NCBI GenBank assembly: GCA_013995675.1
Contig: VWRR01000009.1
Location: 186,001-250,000, forward strand
DNA: 64,000 nucleotides
Direction: 5' to 3'
Source of the DNA: Cyanidiococcus yangmingshanensis
Taxonomy: Eukaryota > Rhodophyta > Bangiophyceae > Cyanidiales > Cyanidiaceae
The position numbers and the translations under genes are program-made. The notes beneath the pieces are model-generated. The model did no database searches and was not told the origin of the DNA. It saw only the letters and a program-made list of their open reading frames with translations. The first letter of the stretch is position 1; each line of letters begins with the position of its first letter. Below, one piece after another: positions 42,686 to 53,273 of the stretch.

Positions 42686-43864
42686 ATGTTGGGTTTTGCG
42701 TATTTTGCGCCTTGGGGGTTCCACCGTGTTGAGCGTTTCAGCTTGGTGTCGCGGTTGAAGCGTGATGGTCGAAGTGGCCGCGTCTTGCGTGCAAAGGAGT
42801 TGGCACCAGTGCTTTCCCTGTCGAGTCAGCCGAGCGATGCACCGCAGCCTCAGTCAGAGATTCCCAGCCCGCTGCCTCTGCGTCCGCGTAAGACGCAGGA
42901 GCAACTTCACGCAGAATTGAAAGCGATAAAGGAACGGCGGGAGCGCGTTCGTAAGCAGGCAATGGCTGCGCTCGATGACTTGCGCTCACAGCTCGATCTG
43001 CTGCTTAAAGAGGTGCGAACGAAGATGCACCCCGACGAAGCTCGACCAGAGACTAGTCTAGAAGCAGGAGACGGCTTAGACACACAAGGGGCGGAAGAGA
43101 CAGATGGAGAAACGTTTTCCAAACTGAACCAGTTTTCGCCTGGTTGGCACCAGGTCTCCCGAGCGGGGCTCGAGGACGGCGTGGACAACTATGCGAGCAG
43201 CGTGACCTACACGGCCGCGGCAACGCCCAGTCTGGACGAGATGGGCCAACAGTTTCAGGGAGACGAGTACGCGGCCCCAGCGACGGAGCCTCCCCAGCAG
43301 AACAACGAACCTGCTCGAATGATCGTGGAATGCGATATCAATGGCTGCTGCTCGCTTATTATACGCGACGAAAGCAATGCGAATGTGCGAGGCGTACGCC
43401 CCAAACACGTTTTCAGCGGACCAGGTTTTCGAGTTGGCTATGACCCAGCGGCACCGCCATCAGACTGCGCGTTGGTTGGAGACGACCACTGGACAATTGC
43501 CCTCTCGCGAGAGGAATTCCGCCATTTTCGACGTCTTGCGCAAGCGCTCCAATATAAGATGGGTGATATCACTGCTGGCCGTGTTTCCAAGCCGGCAGCA
43601 TCTGGTGTGCCAGTGCGCTCGGGGGACGGATTTTGCAAGGAGCGACTCTCCTGGAACACAGCTGATGGCGAAAGCAGCAAGATTGTCGCTGAGTTTGAAA
43701 GTAGTCTGATGTGGCTCGGAGCATCAGGCAACCCTTTCAGTTATGATCTGCGTTTGATTCTTCTGGGAGGGAATCGGATCGTGGAGGGAGTTTGGCCGGC
43801 TCAAGTCGTACCGTCACTGTTTGCGAAGCTCATGGAGCTGGAGGAACCCGAGGCGCCCATGTAG
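42686..43864 (+). CDS. DUF1818-domain protein, probably plastid membrane-associated
   Basis: The start is the ATG at 42686 (MLGFAYFAPWGFHRV); the frame is open upstream only to GTG codons. The N-terminus is aromatic and hydrophobic and may act as a plastid leader or anchor. Residues about 65-110 form a charged coiled coil (KTQEQLHAELKAIKERRERVRKQ). The C-terminal part matches the cyanobacterial DUF1818 plan: HWTIALSREEFRHFRRLAQAL, LMWLGASGNPFSYDLRLILLGG, EGVWPAQVVPSL. That family is shared by cyanobacteria and plastid-bearing eukaryotes and its role is unknown. A cysteine pair (NGCCSL) lies mid-protein. Confidence 0.75.
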   Translation: MLGFAYFAPWGFHRVERFSLVSRLKRDGRSGRVLRAKELAPVLSLSSQPSDAPQPQSEIPSPLPLRPRKTQEQLHAELKAIKERRERVRKQAMAALDDLRSQLDLLLKEVRTKMHPDEARPETSLEAGDGLDTQGAEETDGETFSKLNQFSPGWHQVSRAGLEDGVDNYASSVTYTAAATPSLDEMGQQFQGDEYAAPATEPPQQNNEPARMIVECDINGCCSLIIRDESNANVRGVRPKHVFSGPGFRVGYDPAAPPSDCALVGDDHWTIALSREEFRHFRRLAQALQYKMGDITAGRVSKPAASGVPVRSGDGFCKERLSWNTADGESSKIVAEFESSLMWLGASGNPFSYDLRLILLGGNRIVEGVWPAQVVPSLFAKLMELEEPEAPM

Positions 43865-44394
43865 TTCTCATAATAAAAATGGCTCAACACAGGGGCAATG
43901 ATGCTTCATGTGGATTTCTTCCTAGTTTTTGCACTGCGCTGCCCACGGGCCAGTCCCTCGATCCTGAATCGGCGCAGAAAGAGGCGCCAAGGATGGATGG
44001 CATGTCACTTTTACGAGGCATTCGAGAGTTTTCTGCAGATCGGAATCCGGTTCGCGGCTTGGGCAGCACGGAAACGCACATCCCGACTTGCACGATAGGC
44101 TGCAGAGCTATGTCCAAGCCAATACTTCATCCATGGACCTTGATCCCCATGAAAGTGTCATTCAGCTCACAATGCGAGGGCGTGCTGCCGGGCTCTGAGA
44201 CACGACGGTTTCAAACTGCAATCAGAGCACAATGCATACAACCTTATTTTGGAGCAGCGTGCACGATCCGCAGCATCCCCCGATGCAGATGCTCATCCTG
44301 CACAATCAGCCATGAAACCTCGGTCGCGGAAGGAATTGGCGCGAGCCTACTCCACAAGCAGTTAGAGTGATACAATGTTGTTGCTGGAACAAGC
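43865..44394. other. Convergent intergenic region, no gene seen
   Basis: 530 bp between the DUF1818 stop and the Maf stop. Overlapping open frames here are shadows without features. Confidence 0.35.
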
Positions 44395-45039
44395 CTAGTC
44401 GACCATATCTGACAGAACTTCTGCAAATGCGTGCATGGGGAACCCCATCACGCAGAAAAAATCCCCTTCAATTCGCTTGACGAGAGCACCGCCATATCCT
44501 TGGACGCCGTAGGCACCAGCTTTGTCCATTGGCTCGCCAGTGCGAATATAGGCCCAGATCTCCTCGGGTGTCAGCTGCGCCAACTCAACGTCAGTCTCTA
44601 CGTGAAACGTGCGGCTTTCCCGGCTTTGCGCACGAACAATCGTCACAGCGGTGATCACTCGGTGTCTTCGTCCTGACAAGAGCTGAAGCATCTCGAAAGC
44701 GTCTCCTTCGTCACGCGGCTTTTCCAGAATGCGTCCATCGAGAACCACGATCGTGTCGCTCCCAACAATAAAGTCTGGCCGAAGTTGTTGATCATCTATT
44801 TTCAACGAGTTTTCTGGAGAGAAGCGCCGCCAAACCTCAAAGGCCTTGCAACGTGAGTTCTCGCAGGCGTAGTCCGCTGCTGTCGGAAAGCGCTGCTTCT
44901 CCACGGACTCCTCATCGAAACCCGAGGGCACAACGACGGGATCTAGGCCCATTAAGCGAAATATTTCCTTTCTTCGGGGAGATTGACTCGCAAGAAGAAA
45001 AGTCTTCTTTCGTAAGTACTCTAGTCGATGCAGGATCAT
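44395..45039 (-). CDS. Maf-like nucleoside triphosphate pyrophosphatase
   Basis: 214 residues from the ATG at 45039. Typical family blocks: FLLASQSPRRKEIFRLMGL at the start, the catalytic FIVGSDTIVVLDG, EKPRDEGDAFEMLQLLSGRRHRVITAVTIV, and DKAGAYGVQGYGGALVKRIEGDFFCVMGFPM. Maf/ASMTL enzymes hydrolyse non-canonical or modified nucleoside triphosphates (dTTP/UTP or m7GTP/CTP types) and so clean the nucleotide pool. The complete length and intact motifs suggest an active enzyme. It is divergent from the coiled-coil gene at 45218, with a 178-bp shared upstream region. Confidence 0.93.
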   Translation of the reverse strand: MILHRLEYLRKKTFLLASQSPRRKEIFRLMGLDPVVVPSGFDEESVEKQRFPTAADYACENSRCKAFEVWRRFSPENSLKIDDQQLRPDFIVGSDTIVVLDGRILEKPRDEGDAFEMLQLLSGRRHRVITAVTIVRAQSRESRTFHVETDVELAQLTPEEIWAYIRTGEPMDKAGAYGVQGYGGALVKRIEGDFFCVMGFPMHAFAEVLSDMVD

Positions 45040-45217
45040 AGGGACGCAGCAACGATCGCGTCTCGAGCAGCCTGACAGGCCCTGATAAGAACGCTCGACC
45101 GGTCGGTCGACGTCCAACTGAGCATTGCCGGGTGCGAACGTGCACGCCTTCCAAGAGGACGTTGCTTATTCAAACCCAGGTCGAGGAACCTTGCCGCAGC
45201 TTGGTTCGCGATCCGCT

Positions 45218-45755
45218 ATGCAAGGTGACCTTTCGTCTGAAACTGTCCAAGGCGGCGACGACTGGGCACACTCCCAACCAGCTGGGCTCGTTAGAGTACT
45301 GCACAGGCTGGAGAGCCGAGGAGAGCTCGATGAGGATACTTTTCTCGATGCGTTCTGCTTTTTGCCTAAAGTTGCTCGAGTGCTTGAGCTGGCCGTCGAG
45401 TCCTTGCGAGATGAGACAGCGCAACAGTCTGAGCTGCTGACTGCTTACGCTGCGGCGGACGCGTCCAACTGGGAGGAGCGACCAGTCGCCTGCTCTGGCC
45501 TCTCAAGCCACAGACGCCACCCAGACAGGTGCCCAGCTGCTGCGCCAGAAGCGTCGGGAACTAGAGCACTTAGCGGATGCTCTTTTGATCCAGTACTTTC
45601 CACGTATGAAACAAGCGATACAGGGGTGTTTCGGCGGTGCCGAGCTTTCGGAGCTCCGCCTCGAGCAGAGTCTATCGAGACTCGAGCGCGAACTAGAGGA
45701 ACTTCGAGATCGGCGGAAGAGTCTCGAACGACAGCTACGAGAAGTTGCTGGCTAG
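45218..45755 (+). CDS. Small coiled-coil protein of unknown function, one frame break
   Basis: Start at the ATG at 45218 (MQGDLSSETVQGG). The first half is helical (LVRVLHRLESRGELDEDTFLDAF). The second half, in a frame shifted at about 45461-45470, is a strong coiled coil: QLLRQKRRELEHLADALLIQYFP and LEQSLSRLERELEELRDRRKSLERQLREV, ending at the TAG at 45753. The joined protein is about 178 residues. The frame change lies in a Ser/Gln-rich linker, and both sides look coding, so an indel is likely. No family was recognised; size and shape would suit a subunit of a larger complex, but this is a guess. Confidence 0.55.
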
Positions 45756-46766
45756 CAACATGGAATGCGTTACCAGTCGATGTCCATAAACGACAGGATG
45801 TCTAGTCGTGTGGGTATCGCTCTCCGGGAGAAGCCAATTTCTGAACGTCGTAATGGAGTTCGGCACCATCATTGCAGTCTGGCCAAGAGAGTGTGGCGCT
45901 CCTCGATACGAGCGACTGCTCCGTGAGATGACCCTAAAGGCGAGTAATGTTGGCATTTCTCGCTAGATCTTGGAGCGGAGCTTTGGTTGCTCCGCAGATG
46001 GCGCAGAAAACTGCCTCTCTGCCCCAACGCATTGGCGACGTTCCTGTGTCGAATGGCATGCCCCGCGAAAGCAAAAAGCGCGCATGGTCTCTGGGCGGAG
46101 ATGCAACGCAGTACCTCCCTGGGCTTGATTTGTGAATGAGCAGAGCTGTATCAGAATGAAAAGAGGTCAAACCTCAACGTTCTGATAGATCCTTATAAAG
46201 TGTCTTTTTTCGAAGTGAATTCCTGTGGGCAAATCTGCTTCAGACTCGGGCCATATCAATCGAGGTACGCCGTCTCGGCTCGACCACGCGCTGCGGAAAG
46301 CGACGGCACGAACGATTCGTTCGAAATAGATGGTCGGGGAGCAGGACGAACTATCGGTGTCGACCATCATCGCGGCCACATGATTTTTCCAGAGGCATCA
46401 GCCGAAAGTTTGCGTTTCATGAGGCGGTTTTCGAGGGTTAATGAAGCGCCTCCCCAACAACAAGTGACCAGGGCACCAGGCGCGCAACCAATTCATTCGA
46501 GAAAAGACCGAGGCTTATTCATTCCTTGGCATCGACTCGGATTCAGTGAAAAACTGAATCATCATGTCCGGGATATTGACATGAATAGCCACCGCAACAT
46601 GCTAGTCCCGAAGAGCTTTGGAACGAATTGCAAGTAAGCAGCAACCAGAGTCTGTCGGTTTGAACTTGGTCTGCAGGGAAATGGACAGACTGATCGCCTC
46701 TCATGGACGTTTCGAGAAGAGAGGCTCAAGAGCTGATCGTGCAGAATACGGTCTCTGATCCATCGA
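45756..46766. other. Intergenic, no gene supported
   Basis: About 1 kb upstream of the CDP-diacylglycerol synthase gene. A TATAAA-like string occurs at about 46194. The frame at 46200-46637 starts with GTG and has no recognisable domain. Confidence 0.35.
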
Positions 46767-48743
46767 ATGGAGCGGAGTTTCGAGACCGCCCTCGAGAACA
46801 GAAACACATCTGCATTGCGAAATGAACCGAGTTCGCAGCAGTCGGCGCTGCTCGAGCATCGTGGCCTCTGCAGACACCCTCTACACCGCGTTTCGCATCG
46901 GCAACGCGACGGGCTAGCCGCTCAGTTCGTTCCAGAGCACACAAGCCGTGCCAGAGGCCCCAGGTGCTTTTCGAAACGAATGGACGCTGCTGGTGAACCT
47001 CGCCGTAAACATACTGGGGCGTGGTACAATGCTCTCGGTTCCTTTGGCAGCCGGCACCGGCGCAAAGCCCACCCATCAACCGAGAGGACGCCGGGTACGC
47101 GACACGAGAACTCCCTGCATCGGAATCGAACAGGTAAGGCGAGACTCAGCACTTTTTGGCGGAAAGCTCGCGGTACCACAGGGTCATCTCTGCTGACTGG
47201 CGGGGAGAGCAACGGGCGGGACGTGTACAGTGAGACTGAGGTGGAAACGACGAGTGGCTCCGAGGTGGAGGACGCTGCTGAGATCAGCAACCACGGCAAA
47301 GTCGAGGCCCAGCGAGTTCTGCCAAGAACCTGTTCAGGTGAGACGACCACGACGGATATAGCTGGAATGTTACCAGGGCTTCTTGGCGGAAGCTCCAGTC
47401 GCCGCCGGCACTCGAACGAGCAGTTACTGGGCCGGAACAGTCGTGCGAACCATGCTGAAAGCGCCCGAACCTCAGCGTCAGGGACGGGTCTTTACCGAGC
47501 AAGTGCCGACTCTGTTGTCCATTCGGAAGCCAGCCTGTCCCAGAAACTACGCTCCTTCTCTATTCGGACTGTTTTCACGCTCGTGATGCTTGCGATTTTT
47601 TTCCGGGTCATTTACCTGGGACATCAAAAGGTTGCCGTGATGGTGTTTGTGCTGCAGGCCTTGATTGCGCGAGAAGTGCTCTCCATTGGGTACATGCAGG
47701 CTAGCAAACGCCGAATACCACTTTTCCGAACAATTAACGCTTGGTTTCTCCTCAGCGCGACGTATTTCATCTATGGCAAGCGAACACTGAGCCATTTCTA
47801 TGACAAGGATTATGCAATCATGAGGAGGCCGCCACTCATTTTCCTGCTCATGCGCCACACTTTCGTGTCGTTCTGGCTCTTCCTCATTGGGTTCATGATT
47901 TTCGTTCTATCGCTTCGACCGGGATGCTATCGCCATCAGCTGAATCAGTTTGCCCGAATGCTCATGTTGCTGCTTTTCGCTGTGGTGCAGGCGAATTTCA
48001 TTATCTTCAACATCAAAGAGGGTCTCATCTGGTTTGTCTTGCCTGCTCTAATGATCATCATCAATGATGTCATGTCGTACTGCGTCGGGTTTTTCTTCGG
48101 GCGAACGCGACTAACACCCTTGTCCCCGAAAAAGACTTGGGAGGGTTACATAGGCGGCGCCATCTTTACGTTCATCGCCGGAGTAATCTTGACTCGTTAC
48201 CTTTCACGCTTCGAGTACATGATATGTCCGAAGCCTGACTTTAGCGACTGTGATATCCTCCGGCCAGATCCGCCGCTGCATTGCACGACTCCGACCACGT
48301 TCCTTCCACGACCCTACGCAGTGCCGCTATGGGCCCAGCGTTTCTTAGGGCGACAGGTAATCCTCATGTCTCCAATGCTCATTCATGGAGTTGTGCTCGC
48401 TGCTTTTGCGTCCATTGTAGGACCCTTTGGGGGCTTCTTCGCCTCCGGAGTCAAGCGAGCCTTTCGCGTGAAAGATTTTGCGGATTTCATCCCTGGCCAT
48501 GGTGGCGTCACTGATCGTATGGATTGCCAGCTACTCATGGGCGCTTTCACATTCGTGTATCGACTGAATGCAGTCAGCATCTCCGCGCCGGATGTAGGCA
48601 ATCTGCTTGCATACATTGCAGATCTGAGCTTTCAAGAGCAGCTCGAACTGCATCGAGCACTTTCGGTCATGCTTGAAAGACGTGGCCTCATTTCGGCCAG
48701 CAGTCTGGGTGCCCTCATACAGAACAATTCCGTCGGCGCGTAG
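46767..48743 (+). CDS. CDS1: Phosphatidate cytidylyltransferase (CDP-diacylglycerol synthase), eukaryotic type
   Basis: 658 residues from an ATG at 46767. After a polar N-terminal region of about 265 residues come several membrane helices (for example FTLVMLAIFFRVIYLG, FWLFLIGFMIFVLSL, MLMLLLFAVVQANFIIF, LPALMIIINDVMSYCVGFFFGR). The family signature is complete: SGVKRAFRVKDFADFIPGHGG followed by VTDR (about residues 561-585). LSPKKTWEGYIGG is the conserved cytoplasmic block. The enzyme makes CDP-diacylglycerol from phosphatidic acid and CTP for phosphatidylinositol and phosphatidylglycerol synthesis, normally in the ER. The long N-terminus is low in structure; a later ATG could be the real start. 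Confidence 0.93.
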   Translation: MERSFETALENRNTSALRNEPSSQQSALLEHRGLCRHPLHRVSHRQRDGLAAQFVPEHTSRARGPRCFSKRMDAAGEPRRKHTGAWYNALGSFGSRHRRKAHPSTERTPGTRHENSLHRNRTGKARLSTFWRKARGTTGSSLLTGGESNGRDVYSETEVETTSGSEVEDAAEISNHGKVEAQRVLPRTCSGETTTTDIAGMLPGLLGGSSSRRRHSNEQLLGRNSRANHAESARTSASGTGLYRASADSVVHSEASLSQKLRSFSIRTVFTLVMLAIFFRVIYLGHQKVAVMVFVLQALIAREVLSIGYMQASKRRIPLFRTINAWFLLSATYFIYGKRTLSHFYDKDYAIMRRPPLIFLLMRHTFVSFWLFLIGFMIFVLSLRPGCYRHQLNQFARMLMLLLFAVVQANFIIFNIKEGLIWFVLPALMIIINDVMSYCVGFFFGRTRLTPLSPKKTWEGYIGGAIFTFIAGVILTRYLSRFEYMICPKPDFSDCDILRPDPPLHCTTPTTFLPRPYAVPLWAQRFLGRQVILMSPMLIHGVVLAAFASIVGPFGGFFASGVKRAFRVKDFADFIPGHGGVTDRMDCQLLMGAFTFVYRLNAVSISAPDVGNLLAYIADLSFQEQLELHRALSVMLERRGLISASSLGALIQNNSVGA

Positions 48744-49912
48744 GGCTACTCTTGAAAACAGGTTTAACCAATAAGCCGCAATCGGCAGTCGTCATGCTAT
48801 TTCCTGCACATGGCACAATAGCCCCAAATTGTCTACGAAGGAATGAGCGCTTCCATAGGTTGGAGGCATAACAAACCGCTTGACAATAGTGCCGCGGCAT
48901 CCGAGCAGAGGCGCATCAACTATCAGCTAGAACGATACGATCCGAAAGCATTGAGGCCTCTCCTTCGAAAGGTTTTCATGCCGTTCGGCGCGCCCATTAC
49001 TAGAACTGATGCACTCTAAGATAAAGCCGCTGTAATTGAAAATCATCGACGCACCTCTCGCCCTAAAAACATTCAAGCCATTTTGAACGATTACCAGCGG
49101 CACAATGATGCAAAACTAATGAATGAATACAGCCAGAAAAGAGGGAGATTTTATCATCTCAAGGCACTGGAGATTCAATCCTCAACAAACCATAGCCCCT
49201 GACAGCTGTCGAGGCATCGCTTCGCATCACCCGATCACAAGATGTTCGTCGATGAGTGACCGCCTCCTGTAGACCTGCAGTGAGGACTTTGGTAGCTGCA
49301 ATCGTGCATCAATGTGTCTGGACTCGATAGGTGACTGCTTGAATACACGGTCTGAATCAGAGAGCGATGCTAGCACTGTGTCTGAACTCAACTCAGTCTG
49401 ACTGTAGGCTTGAGGCACGATTCCCCAACTCCGCTCGTGTTCGAAGCGCTTTTACCTATAAGTGACCCTGCATCGTCCTCGAATCTTGTTTCTCGGTAAA
49501 GATTCACCCCATTATGGCACAGTAGAGCCAACGTTGTCCTGTTGCATCCGAAAACCGAAGGCATTCTCTAATGCAGGGAATCCAACCTACAGGCCGAGGA
49601 GCGACTGCTCAGTCGACCATAGGCCGCGGTTTGAAAATGGAGAATCCACGACATGCTGCAAGCGCAGCTTCGAGGCCAACTTGAACTGTTCAAAGTTGAG
49701 AGACGCAAGCGCAGTTTCGTGAAACGCTCGGAACGGTCGCTACTCATACAGACCACAAAGAAGCACTCTAACGAGCTGGAACCAAATCAGCGCTGTCGCC
49801 GAGTTGGAGTACAGGTTGCAAGGCCGTTTGCGGTGGGAACTCGAGTACCGGCAAAACACTCTGTCGAGACGCATAATACTTTTTCGCACAACATTCGAAG
49901 GAAATAAGCCTG
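48744..49912. other. Intergenic, no gene seen
   Basis: About 1.17 kb, with many stops in all frames. No tRNA signature, repeat or protein similarity was recognised. Confidence 0.4.
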
Positions 49913-50500
49913 ATGTATGAGCGGCGAGTCTTCACGAGACTACTTGCTGTCGCCAGGATGCACAGTCGACTCATATCAACGCTCTCGCACTTGGGTCAAA
50001 CGGGGGAAGCTCATATGGTCGACGTCGGCTCCAAGACACCCACTTTCAGAAAGGCAGTGGCGGAGGCCACTGTGCGAATAGGAGACAGGAGTGTTTTCGA
50101 CGCTTTGATAGGGGGTCACTTACGCAAAGGAGACGCCTTCGCAGTTGCTCGAATAGCGGGCATTCTAGGTGCAAAACACACCAGTGCACTGATACCTCTG
50201 TGCCATCCGGCGCTGCCGTTAGACTCGATTCACGTGGAACTGCAGCCAGACGCACAATCCCTTTCAGTTCGAGTCTTAGCAGAGGTATCGGTTACTGCTC
50301 GAACAGGCGTTGAAATGGAGGCACTCACGGGCGCCGCAACTGCGGCATTGGCACTCTATGACATGTGCAAGTCGGGGTTCAAAGCCAACTCCGTTCCTCC
50401 CGGTAACAAGCTCGCTATCCAGAATATCATGGTACTAGCAAAGGAGAAGCGAACGTCAGACGAGCGGATGCCAGAACCCCATCCTGCCAATGTCGAATGA
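49913..50500 (+). CDS. CNX3: Cyclic pyranopterin monophosphate synthase (MoaC/CNX3)
   Basis: 195 residues from an ATG. The MoaC core is intact: HMVDVGSKTPTFRKAVAEA, KGDAFAVARIAGILGAKHTSALIPLCHPALPLD, and TARTGVEMEALTGAATAALALYDMCK. It carries out the second half of the first step of molybdenum cofactor synthesis, forming cPMP after MoaA/CNX2; in plants this happens in mitochondria. The first about 30 residues (MYERRVFTRLLAVARMHSR) are basic and could be a mitochondrial presequence. The tail after ALYDMCK is somewhat changed compared with bacterial MoaC. It is convergent with the formin gene, with 43 bp between stops. Confidence 0.93.
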   Translation: MYERRVFTRLLAVARMHSRLISTLSHLGQTGEAHMVDVGSKTPTFRKAVAEATVRIGDRSVFDALIGGHLRKGDAFAVARIAGILGAKHTSALIPLCHPALPLDSIHVELQPDAQSLSVRVLAEVSVTARTGVEMEALTGAATAALALYDMCKSGFKANSVPPGNKLAIQNIMVLAKEKRTSDERMPEPHPANVE

Positions 50501-50543
50501 AAAATATACCTGGGCGACAACTGACCTATCGTCTGCTAGATAC

Positions 50544-53273
50544 TTATCGTCGGGCGAGACTCTCAAGCAAGCAGGCGCGGAATCTCTCCAAAAATCTGCT
50601 TATCGAGCCGAAAAATTCCTCCGGCTGAAGAGATCGAGCTTCCCCCTCGCTGTATGCGAAGAACCTCAGCGTGCGTTGATACTCTTGAACCGCGAATTGG
50701 ACCGTTTCCTGGATGTCTTGTAGCGCCTCTCGCGCCTCTTTGGCGAATTCTTCCATGCCGAGCGCAAGCTCGTTATTTTCGCGCTCGGCTGAACCCTTGG
50801 ATATAGAGGGCTTCGAATCGTCGACTGCTTGGCGAATGGACGCAAGTAAGGCCTCGAGCTCTGCTCGCATCTCGGCCATTTCAGCCTGGACATCTTTGAG
50901 GGATTCCTTGGCAGCAGCTCGGCACGCTCGAAGAAGCTTTTCCAAAGAACCCAAGGCGTTGCATTTTGAGTCGCGGCTAGTCAGCCTTTCAGTGGGCGTC
51001 TGGTCTTCGATCCGACCTTCTCGCGTCTTTTTGGCGACAAAGATCCGACTGCAGACGCACGACACGTAGGTCAGCAAAGTCATTTGGCCATCGAGAGCCT
51101 TTGTGTCACCAAGCTTATCCAAGGCGGAGATCAACTCGAAGCCGTCGGCCTGCCCCCGATTCGTGCCACCATTCATATAGTTTCCAAGAGACAGAATAAC
51201 CGCGAGGACTGTGCGAAAGTTATCAGTGGCGCGAACCAAGCGGCATGCGGCTTGGATAGTCTCAAGTGGCGCCAGAATCTGTTCTGCTCGCTCCTCGAAT
51301 GACTGTCGATAGACTAAGGCGCGTAGCCGGATTGGTGCCGATTTGAGCCTCGCAAGCTCCCGAAGATATAATTCGGTCTTGTTGAGAACACGATTGGGGT
51401 GTGTGTTCAGTAGACGAGCTGCTTCCTCTTCCGTAGGCATGATCTTCGTGAGGGCGTCGCAGTCCTTACGGCTGAGCGCCTGCTCATCCATTCGAAACAA
51501 TGCATCTTTCACTCGGTCGATCGGCGGCAATGAGGCGGCCAACAAACCAATCAAGTGAGCACGTTTGGGGTCAATGAGTGCTGGTTCGTCATTCAGGGAG
51601 CGCCAAGGACCAGCGCTCGAACAGGACATATTCATCGAGCTAGAATGGTCTAGCGCCAACGAACTGCGCTCGAGCCCGTTGGGTTGCAGATCGTGATGAC
51701 CCCTTCGTGACTCACCTTTGCCTGGTGCATTACCAGCTGCGGCCATTGTTTGGCGACTGCTCGGTGCTTTGCGAGCGAAAAGACTCTCAAATTCATCCCG
51801 ATCGAAAGGAATTTCTTGGATATGGGACCAGACCGTGTCATTCTTTTGGCTTTCGGCATGATCGGCGGAGGGGCCAGAAGCGCTCTCGGCGGGCAAAAGA
51901 AGGCGCTTCCAGAAGAAACTTCGCATCTCGACCCGGGGCTGAACACTAGGCTTTTTTGGTTGGGGCCCTGGAGCAGCTCCCATTTTTGGTGCGGATGGCT
52001 TCGCGCTGATCGGTTTCTCAGCAGCAGTCATGCTCGAGTTCGAGGGCAATGGCGGTGGCGGTGGCGGTGGCGGTGGCGGCTGAACAGAAGCACTGGCCAT
52101 TGCTTGACTGAAAACTGCCCCTGTTTGTGCAGACACTCCCGGAAGAGGCGGCGGTGGCGGTGGCGGTGGCGGTGGCGGAGCAACGTGCTGTCCCGCCGAC
52201 AATGGTTTTCGAGTCTCTGGCGACGTCTGAGGTGATGAAACCACCTGCGGACCGTTGTCTGAGGGGTTCTCAGCGCTTCCAAATGTCGCTGACGTATCGT
52301 TCGCTGCCGGGCGGGACGACGGCAGGTTCGCTGTTTGGCCTTCAACGAATTCGCCTGGAACTTGGAAATTTCTCAGAGCCATTGGGATCAGTGCACCGCA
52401 ATAACGGCAGCGCTCCAGCTTGTCATCTTTCGCACTCGCGGAAACCGACGAAGAGGAGCTTTCTTCAGTTCCAGATACTCCGCCGACGTCGCCGGACACC
52501 TTCGTTTTCGCAAAATGCTCACTAACTTTGCCGAGATGATCTAGTTGCGAGCGCTGTGCCTGCTGAGAGCGATTCATGCCACCGGGGATGGGCTCTGACC
52601 GCGTCTTCAGCGACTGACGCTTCAACTCTCTCCGCAGGGAGGCAATCAATCGCTGTGCTTCCTCATACTCAGTCAATAGAGATTCTGTGTCGACCTGCAG
52701 CGCTTCCGTCTCCTTTTCGAGATGTCTGCGCTCGCGCTCGAGCTGCCGAACTCGCTCGCGTTCCGCCTCGATGATCGACTCTTTCTGTCGCAAAAGCGCC
52801 TTCAGGTGTCGCACATACTCTTCACCGCTTGAGCGACGAGCAGCCGAATTGTCGTCTCGATGAAAACATTCTATCTCTCTTTCGAGCTTTGCGTTTCGCT
52901 CACGCAACAGCTGCAGTTCGCGTGTCACGCTCGTTAGCTCCTCGCGACTCGCGCGACCACTACCGACCGCGGCTGACTCGGCGAGACGCCACTTTCGGCG
53001 GCCCGACTCTTCTCGCGCAACTTTCTCGTCCTGCATCCTGCTCAAAACCTGCTGCAGAACGGAGACTTCTTGCTGCGAAGACGCAAGCGCGAGTCGCAGT
53101 TCTCGCTCCGTCTCGCTTGGCGCCGAGGAGTTCCGCTCAGGCTCGGACGAGCAGGCTCCAGTTTCTAGACCACCGGGACTAACAGCTGTGGGAGGGACGT
53201 TTTCTACACCAACCTGAGTTGATTGGTGTGGTCGTCCCCGATCCCACTTGCTGGTTGCATGACGCAGCCACAT
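50544..53273 (-). CDS. Formin (coiled coil, FH1 and FH2 domains)
   Basis: Start at the ATG at 53273 (MWLRHATSKWDRG); the frame above it reaches only a TTG. 909 residues. Residues about 55-225 form a long coiled coil (ERERVRQLERERRHLEKE). A CRYC pair follows. FH1 at about 365-410 has two polyproline runs of ten to twelve residues. FH2 runs from about 445 to 890: MRSFFWKRLLLP, DALTKIMPTEEEAARL, LPPIDRVKDALFRMDEQALS, NFRTVLAVILSLGNYMNGGTNRGQADGF, LDKLGDTKALDGQMTLLTYV. FH2 dimers nucleate and cap growing actin filaments; FH1 recruits profilin-actin. No GTPase-binding, PTEN-like or membrane segment was seen, so upstream control is unclear. Confidence 0.93.
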   Translation of the reverse strand: MWLRHATSKWDRGRPHQSTQVGVENVPPTAVSPGGLETGACSSEPERNSSAPSETERELRLALASSQQEVSVLQQVLSRMQDEKVAREESGRRKWRLAESAAVGSGRASREELTSVTRELQLLRERNAKLEREIECFHRDDNSAARRSSGEEYVRHLKALLRQKESIIEAERERVRQLERERRHLEKETEALQVDTESLLTEYEEAQRLIASLRRELKRQSLKTRSEPIPGGMNRSQQAQRSQLDHLGKVSEHFAKTKVSGDVGGVSGTEESSSSSVSASAKDDKLERCRYCGALIPMALRNFQVPGEFVEGQTANLPSSRPAANDTSATFGSAENPSDNGPQVVSSPQTSPETRKPLSAGQHVAPPPPPPPPPPPLPGVSAQTGAVFSQAMASASVQPPPPPPPPPPLPSNSSMTAAEKPISAKPSAPKMGAAPGPQPKKPSVQPRVEMRSFFWKRLLLPAESASGPSADHAESQKNDTVWSHIQEIPFDRDEFESLFARKAPSSRQTMAAAGNAPGKGESRRGHHDLQPNGLERSSLALDHSSSMNMSCSSAGPWRSLNDEPALIDPKRAHLIGLLAASLPPIDRVKDALFRMDEQALSRKDCDALTKIMPTEEEAARLLNTHPNRVLNKTELYLRELARLKSAPIRLRALVYRQSFEERAEQILAPLETIQAACRLVRATDNFRTVLAVILSLGNYMNGGTNRGQADGFELISALDKLGDTKALDGQMTLLTYVSCVCSRIFVAKKTREGRIEDQTPTERLTSRDSKCNALGSLEKLLRACRAAAKESLKDVQAEMAEMRAELEALLASIRQAVDDSKPSISKGSAERENNELALGMEEFAKEAREALQDIQETVQFAVQEYQRTLRFFAYSEGEARSLQPEEFFGSISRFLERFRACLLESLARR
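52051..52180. repeat. (GGCGGT)n tracts encoding the FH1 polyprolines
   Basis: Two GGC/GGT-repeat tracts, about 52051-52080 and 52146-52180, encode the two proline runs of the formin FH1 domain on the minus strand. Such tracts are prone to length change. Confidence 0.85.

Noticed and set aside
46200-46637. 145-codon plus-strand open frame
   Set aside because: It starts at GTG, has no domain, and lies in a region with no other sign of coding.
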